A stretch of DNA of 64,000 nucleotides from Micromonospora sp. WMMD882. Lineage in GTDB: Bacteria; Actinomycetota; Actinomycetes; Mycobacteriales; Micromonosporaceae. Below, in pieces: positions 59,137 to 64,000 of this stretch. Under the pieces are notes generated by a model, which saw nothing but the letters and a program-made list of their open reading frames with translations, did not search any database and was not told the origin of the DNA. The stretch's first letter is position 1. Every line of letters begins with the position of its first letter. Made by a program: the position numbers and the translations under genes. The stretch lies in contig NZ_CP114903.1 of assembly GCF_027497255.1 (NCBI RefSeq), forward strand, positions 2,480,001 through 2,544,000, given 5' to 3'.

Positions 59137-60627
59137 TCAGTCGACCCGCCCGGCCCTGACCAGCTCGTCGTCGAGGGTGTCGACGTCCTCCGACTCGATG
59201 GCCGGCTGGTTGCCCTCGGCCACGTCGGCGTTGGGCCGGATCACCCAGTAGAGCAGGCCGATCCAGCAGACGGTGAGCAGGATCGCGCCCATGAAGTCGG
59301 TCGGGTGGTGCATGCCCCGGTACATCCGGGACACCGCCACGCCGACCGGCATGACCACCGCGAGGGCCACGAAGACCCAGCGCCACCACCGGTCGGTGCG
59401 CGGGAACACGACGATCGCGATGGCCGTCCACAGGCAGAGGGTGGCGGCGATGTGTCCGGACGGGAACGACGAGGTGGGCATCGGACCGTCCAGGTTCTCG
59501 ATCGGCGGGCGCGGCCGGTCCACCGCCGCCGCGCTGGCGAGGAAGAGGCTCAGCTCGCCGAACATGGTCAGCGCCACGAACAGCACCGGCCGCCAGCGCC
59601 GCCAGACCGCCAGCACCAGTGGGCAGAAGACCAGCGAGATCAGCAGGATGGCGTGGGTGTCGCCGACCTTGCTCCACCAGTAGCTCAGGTCGTCGCGCCC
59701 CGGGGTGCGGTGCGCGTCGAACCAGTTCGGCACGGCGGTGTCCAGGGTCGCGAAGAAGGTGCCCTGCGCGTGGTAGCTGACGAAGGTGCCGAAGCCGTAC
59801 AGCACCCCGAGGACCAGCACCCAGCCGATGACCAGCTCGGCCACCCCGGCCCGGGGGTGCGGCAGCAGCCGCTCCTCGTCGGGGGCGGGGGCCACGTCGT
59901 GCGCGGCCTCCGGCTCCAGACCCTCCCCCAGCGGTACGGCGGGCCGGCCGCGCTCCAGCCGCCACAGCCGGAACGCGTACGCGGTGACGCCGAGCCACGC
60001 CGCGCCGAGCAGCCACGCCCCGAGCACGTCGGAGACGAAGTGGACGCCGAGCGCGACCCGGGTCAGGCCGACCAGGAACACGACGACGGCGGTCACCACC
60101 ATCGCCGGTCGCCGCCACCGGGGCCGCATGGCCGGCAGGAAGACCAGCAGCAGCGCGCCGTACGCGACCATCGAGCCGAGCGCGTGCCCGCTGGGGAAGC
60201 TCTCCCCCGCGTAGCTGCCGATCGGCACGTCCACCTCGGGGCGCAGCCGGTCGACCAGGGTCTTGAGGGTCGGGTCGAGGATCAGCGCCCCGGCCCCGGT
60301 GACCAGCAGGTACACCGCCAGCCGGCCCTGCCTGCGGATGAGCAGGCCGACCACCCCGACCGAGACCAGCCAACCGATGACCGTCAGCCCGCCCAGACCG
60401 GTGAGCGCGTTGAGCACCGTCACCAGTGGACCGTGCGGGGCGACCTGCGCGTTGAGCCAGGCGGCGACGCCGTGGTCCACGTCGTACAGGGGCGTCCACT
60501 GGCTGCGCACCAGCACCAGCAGCACCCCGAAGCCGACCCCGGCGCCCAGCACCAGGGCCAGACCGGCGAGGCTCCGCTCGGTGAAGTGCCCCAGGGGTCG
60601 ACGTAGAACATCCTTGACCGCGGCCAC
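59137..60627 (-). CDS. Membrane protein with two fused PAP2 phosphatase domains
   Basis: A 496-residue protein with about twelve membrane helices and two type 2 phosphatidic acid phosphatase units. Unit 1 has LKTLVDRLRP, FPSGHALGS and a third motif with VALGVHFVSDVLGA. Unit 2 has AAAVDRPRPP, SFPSGHIAATL and SRMYRGMHHPTDFMGA, in which motif 1 is weaker. Most PAP2 proteins carry one unit. GTG 60627 is chosen because GAGGGAGG lies five bases upstream. It probably dephosphorylates phosphatidate, lysophosphatidate or undecaprenyl pyrophosphate outside the membrane. Confidence 0.9.
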   Translation of the reverse strand: MAAVKDVLRRPLGHFTERSLAGLALVLGAGVGFGVLLVLVRSQWTPLYDVDHGVAAWLNAQVAPHGPLVTVLNALTGLGGLTVIGWLVSVGVVGLLIRRQGRLAVYLLVTGAGALILDPTLKTLVDRLRPEVDVPIGSYAGESFPSGHALGSMVAYGALLLVFLPAMRPRWRRPAMVVTAVVVFLVGLTRVALGVHFVSDVLGAWLLGAAWLGVTAYAFRLWRLERGRPAVPLGEGLEPEAAHDVAPAPDEERLLPHPRAGVAELVIGWVLVLGVLYGFGTFVSYHAQGTFFATLDTAVPNWFDAHRTPGRDDLSYWWSKVGDTHAILLISLVFCPLVLAVWRRWRPVLFVALTMFGELSLFLASAAAVDRPRPPIENLDGPMPTSSFPSGHIAATLCLWTAIAIVVFPRTDRWWRWVFVALAVVMPVGVAVSRMYRGMHHPTDFMGAILLTVCWIGLLYWVIRPNADVAEGNQPAIESEDVDTLDDELVRAGRVD

Positions 60628-60714
60628 GGCAGCCTCCCTCGTCCTCTGGCGTGCCGCTTTACCCGAACGGTCGATCCGGTACACGTGGCGGCCGGCGGTC
60701 GTCCGCCCGCCGCG

Positions 60715-61716
60715 CTACAGCCCGGTCATCTCCCCGGTGTCGTGGATCTCGGCACGTCGGGCCTCCGGCTCCCACAGGTCCGGCTGGGCCGGGTCCTGCA
60801 CGCCGATGCGTACGGCTTCGAGCTGGGCGGCGAAGGCCAGCCCCCCGAAGAGCGCCATGCCGGTGAGGTTCGCCCAGAGCAGCAGGGCCATGATCCCGGT
60901 CAGCGACCCGTACGTCTGGCCGAAGTTGTCGGCGAACGCGACGTACCCGGCGAGCAGCAGGCTGGCCAGCCACCACAGGACGGTGGCGATGATCGCGCCG
61001 AACAGCAGCCAGGACAGGCCGGGCTGCCGGCGGCGGGGGGTGTGCCGGAACAGCACCGCGACGGCGAGCACGGTCAGCGCGAGGCTGAGCGGCCAGCGCA
61101 GCAGGTTCCAGGCGCCTTCGAGGGTGTGCCCCCAGGCGTAGTGCCGGCGTACCGAGTCGCCCATCGGGCCGCCGCCGACCAGGATGAGGAACCCGGTGAG
61201 CGCCGGCAGGCCGGCGGTGACCGCGAGCACGGCGGCGCGCAGGTACTTCCCCAGCGCCGGCCGGTCCCGCTCCACGCCGTAGATCCGGTTCGCGCCGCGT
61301 TCGATCTGGGCCATGGTGGAGGTCAACGCGACCAGGCCGGTCAGCAGGCCGAGGGTCAGCGCCAGCTCGCCGACGCTCTCGGTGCGCTCCCGGTCGTCGA
61401 GCAGCTCGGTGACCATCTGCTCGCTGGCGCCGGGGGTGAGGGCCAGGACGGTGTCCGCGACGATCTCGCCGCCCTCCTCGACGCCCAGCTCGCTGATCAG
61501 CCCGGTCAGGGCGATCATGAACGGGACGACGGCGAGGCAGAGCTGGAACGCGAACGCGCGGGCGTGACTGAAACCGTCGCCGTAGCGGAACCGGATGAAC
61601 GCGTCCCGCAGCAGGTGCCAGCCGCCCTCCCGGCGCAGCGTGTGCCAGGCGTCGTCGGCGGACAGCTCCTCGTCGGCCATCAGCCGGGTCTCCGGGACGA
61701 TGCGGGTGCTACTCAC
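60715..61716 (-). CDS. YihY/BrkB-family membrane protein
   Basis: A 333-residue protein with about six helices. Family marks are FAFQLCLAVVPFMIALTGLI, the STMAQIERGANRIYGVER stretch, and YGSLTGIMALLLWANLTGMA near the C-terminus. YihY proteins have been linked to lipid transport in the envelope, but earlier nuclease claims are doubtful. GTG 61716 overlaps the lipid kinase stop by eight bases, so the two are coupled. Confidence 0.9.
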   Translation of the reverse strand: MSSTRIVPETRLMADEELSADDAWHTLRREGGWHLLRDAFIRFRYGDGFSHARAFAFQLCLAVVPFMIALTGLISELGVEEGGEIVADTVLALTPGASEQMVTELLDDRERTESVGELALTLGLLTGLVALTSTMAQIERGANRIYGVERDRPALGKYLRAAVLAVTAGLPALTGFLILVGGGPMGDSVRRHYAWGHTLEGAWNLLRWPLSLALTVLAVAVLFRHTPRRRQPGLSWLLFGAIIATVLWWLASLLLAGYVAFADNFGQTYGSLTGIMALLLWANLTGMALFGGLAFAAQLEAVRIGVQDPAQPDLWEPEARRAEIHDTGEMTGL

Positions 61717-62713
61717 CGCGTGCCTCCTCGACCCGGCGCTCACCCCGCTCCGCGACGGCCTCGGCGTCCTCGGCGAGGTCGGGGTCCTCGGCCGGACGTG
61801 GCACGCAGAGCCACAGCGCCTGGGGGCGGATCTCGGCGAGCAGCCGCCGACCGGGCTCGATCAGGTCGCCGTCCAGCTCCCGGGGCTGGGCGCGGTTGCT
61901 GGTGATCTCGACGCGCCGGCCGCGGTAGACCTCCAGCCGGGGCACCTGGTCGCGGCGACGCAGCACCGCCCAGCCGAGCGCCAGCCAGTGCCGCAGGGTG
62001 CGGGGGGTGAGCACGGCGACGTCGAGGTGGCCGTCGTCCGGCTCGGCCTCGGTGAGCAGGGTCAGCCCGCCCTGGAGCCGGCCGACGTTGGCGATCAGCA
62101 CCGAGCGGGCGCGGCGGCGCAGCGGCTCGCGGTCGTCGACGCGGATGGTGACCCGCATCGGCCGGTCCCGCAGGTGTCGGGCGGCCCCCATCACGTACGC
62201 GGGCCAGCCGATGCGCGCCTTGGTGGTCTCGGAGGTGTCGGCGAGCATCTGGGCGTCGAAGCCCATGCCGGCCATCACCACGAAGTGGTGCTCGTCGACG
62301 GCGCCGACGTCCAACCGGCGGCGTCCGCGTTCGATCGCCACCTCCAGCCCGGCGGCGAGGTCGCCGGAGAGGCCGAGGTTGGCGGCGAGCAGGTTGCCGG
62401 TGCCCTGCGGGAGCACCGCCAGGGCGACGTCGGTGCCGACCAGCCCGCTCACGCAGGACATCACGGTGCCGTCGCCGCCGCAGGCGAAGACCACGTCGAC
62501 GCCCTCGGCGACGGCCTGTTCGGCCTGGCCGCGGCCGGGGTCGTCGAGGGTGGTCTCGTACCAGATCGGCGCCGGCCAGCCGGCGGCGGTGAGGGTTTCG
62601 TCGACGGTGCGACGTAACGTGTCGAGATCGGGCACCTTGACCGGGTTGACCACCACGGCGGACCGCAGCCCGTCCGGTCGCGCCGCGCGCCGCGTGTCCT
62701 CTCCAGCTTCCAC
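61709..62713 (-). CDS. Diacylglycerol/lipid kinase family protein
   Basis: A 334-residue soluble kinase of the DagK/YegS fold. The nucleotide motif is VVFACGGDGTVMSCVSGL and the next conserved block VLPQGTGNLLAANLGL. The second domain has VVMAGMGFDAQML and ELDGDLIEPGRRL. It probably phosphorylates diacylglycerol to phosphatidate, which the PAP2 protein downstream could reverse. GTG 62713 is the likeliest start, although the ribosome-binding site is poor. It is coupled to YihY. Confidence 0.9.
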   Translation of the reverse strand: MEAGEDTRRAARPDGLRSAVVVNPVKVPDLDTLRRTVDETLTAAGWPAPIWYETTLDDPGRGQAEQAVAEGVDVVFACGGDGTVMSCVSGLVGTDVALAVLPQGTGNLLAANLGLSGDLAAGLEVAIERGRRRLDVGAVDEHHFVVMAGMGFDAQMLADTSETTKARIGWPAYVMGAARHLRDRPMRVTIRVDDREPLRRRARSVLIANVGRLQGGLTLLTEAEPDDGHLDVAVLTPRTLRHWLALGWAVLRRRDQVPRLEVYRGRRVEITSNRAQPRELDGDLIEPGRRLLAEIRPQALWLCVPRPAEDPDLAEDAEAVAERGERRVEEARGE

Positions 62714-62813
62714 GGCGCAAGTGTGCAGCACGACCGCCCTGGCAGCGACCCGACGGCGACCGTCGTTGAACAAACCACAAAAAGGTTTCGGCTCGTCCGG
62801 CCGCCCGAGAGGG

Positions 62814-63377
62814 TCAGGCCGCCGCCCGCAGCGCCGTCTCGACCCGGCGGCGCAGGTCGGTCAGGTCGACGCCGGCGTCGTGGAGCGCCCGGGCGGCGAG
62901 CCCGTCGCCCTCGTGGAGCAGGCCGAGCAGGACGTGCTCGGTGCCGATGTGCCGGTGACGCAGGCGCAGCGCCTCCCGCAGGGCCAACTCCAGCGCCTTG
63001 CGGGAGCCCGGCGCGAAGGGGCCCCTGCCGCTTCGCCGCCACCAGCCATCCCGGCGCGGCGGCGGCGGTCGGCGTAGCGCGCCCGGCCCGAAGGACTCCT
63101 CGATCCGGGCTTCGATCGCGGCCAGGTCGATACCGATCTGGCGCAGCGCGTCGGCGTCGTCCTCGCCGGGAACCGCCCCTTGATCGAGGCGTCGGCTGAT
63201 CCGGATCCGCAGGTCGTCGCCGGTGACCCCGGCGTCGGCCAGTAGCCGGGTGGCCAGCGCGTCCCGGTCGGCGAGGAGCGCCAGCAGGAGGTGGTGGGTG
63301 CCGACCGGCTCGCGGTCGGCCTCCCGTCGGGCCTGCCGGACCACCTCGCGGGCACGGTCGGTGAACCGTTCGAACAT
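62814..63377 (-). CDS. Protein with two Clp N-domain repeats (ClpC N-like, no ATPase)
   Basis: A 187-residue protein built of Clp_N repeats. Repeat 1 starts FERFTDRAREVVRQARREAD and includes VGTHHLLLALLADRD; repeat 2 includes ALELALREALRLRHRHIGTE then HVLLGLLHEGDG. The AAA+ modules of ClpC are missing, so it may act as an adaptor or competitor for Clp substrates or bind phosphoarginine-type signals. ATG 63377 shares one base with the stop of the HTH gene upstream (TGATG) and follows GGAGG, so the pair is coupled. Confidence 0.88.
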   Translation of the reverse strand: MFERFTDRAREVVRQARREADREPVGTHHLLLALLADRDALATRLLADAGVTGDDLRIRISRRLDQGAVPGEDDADALRQIGIDLAAIEARIEESFGPGALRRPPPPRRDGWWRRSGRGPFAPGSRKALELALREALRLRHRHIGTEHVLLGLLHEGDGLAARALHDAGVDLTDLRRRVETALRAAA

Positions 63378-63613
63378 CACGCCTCCCAGGAGCGCTCGAC
63401 CGCCGGTCGCCCGGCGTGTTTCTTGTGGACCGCCTGCCGGCTCACCTCGAGCGCGTCGGCGATCTCCTGCCAGGACCAGCCCGCCCGTCGGGCGTTGTCC
63501 ACCTGGACCACCTCCAACCGCTCCAGCAGCCGGCGCAGAGCGAGCACCGCCCGCAGGCCGACCCGGGGGTCGGCGCTGCCGGCCGCTGCCGCGAGTTCCG
63601 TAGCCTGACTCAT
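63377..63613 (-). CDS. Small helix-turn-helix regulator paired with the ClpN protein
   Basis: A 78-residue protein with a sigma-region-4-like helix-turn-helix near the C-terminus (RAGWSWQEIADALEVSRQAV, then HKKHAGRP). The N-terminal helix (LRAVLALRRLLERLEVVQVD) may dimerise. Such HTH genes next to Clp N-domain genes recur in actinomycetes. The ATG sits about seven bases after a strong -10 hexamer, so the message is probably leaderless. It likely represses its own promoter through the twin palindromes that cover it. Confidence 0.85.
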   Translation of the reverse strand: MSQATELAAAAGSADPRVGLRAVLALRRLLERLEVVQVDNARRAGWSWQEIADALEVSRQAVHKKHAGRPAVERSWEA

Positions 63614-63968
63614 GCCGTCAATCTACGTTGATAGCACCCTCTTGTCAATCCTGGTTGACGCCCTGGCGGGCCACCCCGGTGATCCGTACCATCGAAGGTC
63701 GTCTTCGAATTTCCGGACGAACGGTCGCGTCCGGTCTCCTCGACGCCGGGACGGCGCCTTCGACGACCGTCCCGTCCCGACCGCCCTGCGAGGCGGCGCC
63801 CAACCTCGTCGAGTGACCGCCGGCCCCCTGCCGAACTGTCCACGGCAGGGGGCCGGCGTCCGCCGGCCGACCGCCGCGCCGGCCCGCCAGTTCCGCGGAG
63901 TCACCCCGACGCCGCCGGTCCCGCCACTACTGTCGGCGGTGGTACCGCGACCCGGGAGGTGACCCGCG
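63614..63968. other. Divergent intergenic region without a gene
   Basis: About 355 bases separate the HTH regulator from the next rightward gene. The left 45 bases hold the promoter and operators of the HTH gene. The rest is GC-rich with no supported gene; GGGAGGTGA at about 63954-63962 is the ribosome-binding site of the gene at 63969. Confidence 0.35.
63617..63659 (-). promoter_or_regulatory. Leaderless promoter covered by two palindromic operators
   Basis: On the minus strand TTGACA (63643-63648) and TAGATT (63620-63625) are 17 bases apart, a near-consensus promoter whose start point falls at the ATG (63613). Two inverted repeats of the form GTCAA-N6-TTGA(C/T) lie at 63617-63632 and 63644-63659, 27 bases apart, one over each hexamer. 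Confidence 0.7.
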
Positions 63969-64000
63969 ATGAGCGCAGCCGCCGACGCTCCCGTGGTGGT
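63969..64000 (+). CDS. Start of an unidentified rightward gene (truncated by window end)
   Basis: ATG 63969 follows GGGAGGTGA at a good distance and opens a frame reading MSAAADAPVV before the window ends. Too little is visible to name the product. Confidence 0.6.
   Translation, partial: MSAAADAPVV

Overview
The window is a chromosomal segment of a very GC-rich, sporulating-type actinomycete. Features pointing there are near-uniform G/C third positions, frequent GTG and TTG starts, an SsgB-type sporulation regulator, a Spo0M-like protein, an XRE/DUF5753 plus DUF397 pair, an F420-dependent oxidoreductase, streptogrisin-like proteases and secreted plant-polysaccharide hydrolases. A Micromonosporaceae member (Micromonospora or close relative) is my best guess; this is inference from gene content, not a database result. 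No prophage, insertion sequence or rRNA operon is visible. One tRNA (Val, CAC) and one very small CRISPR array are present.

Layout. 0-5.8 kb: a type II topoisomerase B subunit cut by the left edge, a secreted SGNH hydrolase, an NsrR-like Rrf2 regulator, a GT-B glycosyltransferase and a small membrane protein. 5.9-19.6 kb: mostly single genes, including a CYP152 P450 with OleT-type active-site residues, a DUF72 protein, two DinB-fold proteins, a glycogen-debranching-like enzyme coupled to an SCP2-fold protein, a zinc alcohol dehydrogenase, a solitary PemK/MazF toxin-like protein, an MFS exporter, a small protein phosphatase and a bile-acid/sodium symporter family transporter. 19.8-27.8 kb: the most coherent accessory block, a tightly overlapping operon of a GntR/FCD regulator, two cyclase-family proteins with an altered metal motif, an ABC sugar-type importer lacking its ATPase, a PPC-domain protein and an FGGY kinase. 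It reads as an uptake and catabolic route for an unidentified carbohydrate or polyol-acid. 27.8-36.3 kb: a secreted trypsin-like protease, a decayed Nudix gene, tRNA-Val, an SsgB homologue, regulators and a secreted GH43-AbfB enzyme behind a LacI-type operator. 36.4-47.5 kb: a potassium channel, a glyoxalase/MarR divergon, a TPR-transmembrane-FN3 protein, a two-component system facing a LolA-like protein across a tandem-repeat operator, and a HelD-type RNA polymerase recycling ATPase with an unusual leader. 47.6-55.3 kb: a double-domain GDPD, a Spo0M-like protein, a GH5-CBM2 mannanase, an F420 oxidoreductase with a coupled alpha/beta hydrolase, a 39-residue membrane protein and a three-repeat type I-E CRISPR array without cas genes. 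55.8-63.6 kb: the XRE/DUF397 pair, a streptogrisin-like protease, and a leftward set HTH, ClpN-domain protein, lipid kinase, YihY, double PAP2 and endonuclease/phosphatase that looks devoted to membrane lipid turnover. A new rightward gene begins at 63969.

Many open frames in other phases are shadows caused by the high GC and are omitted. Starts were chosen by ribosome-binding site, domain boundary and overlap with the upstream gene.
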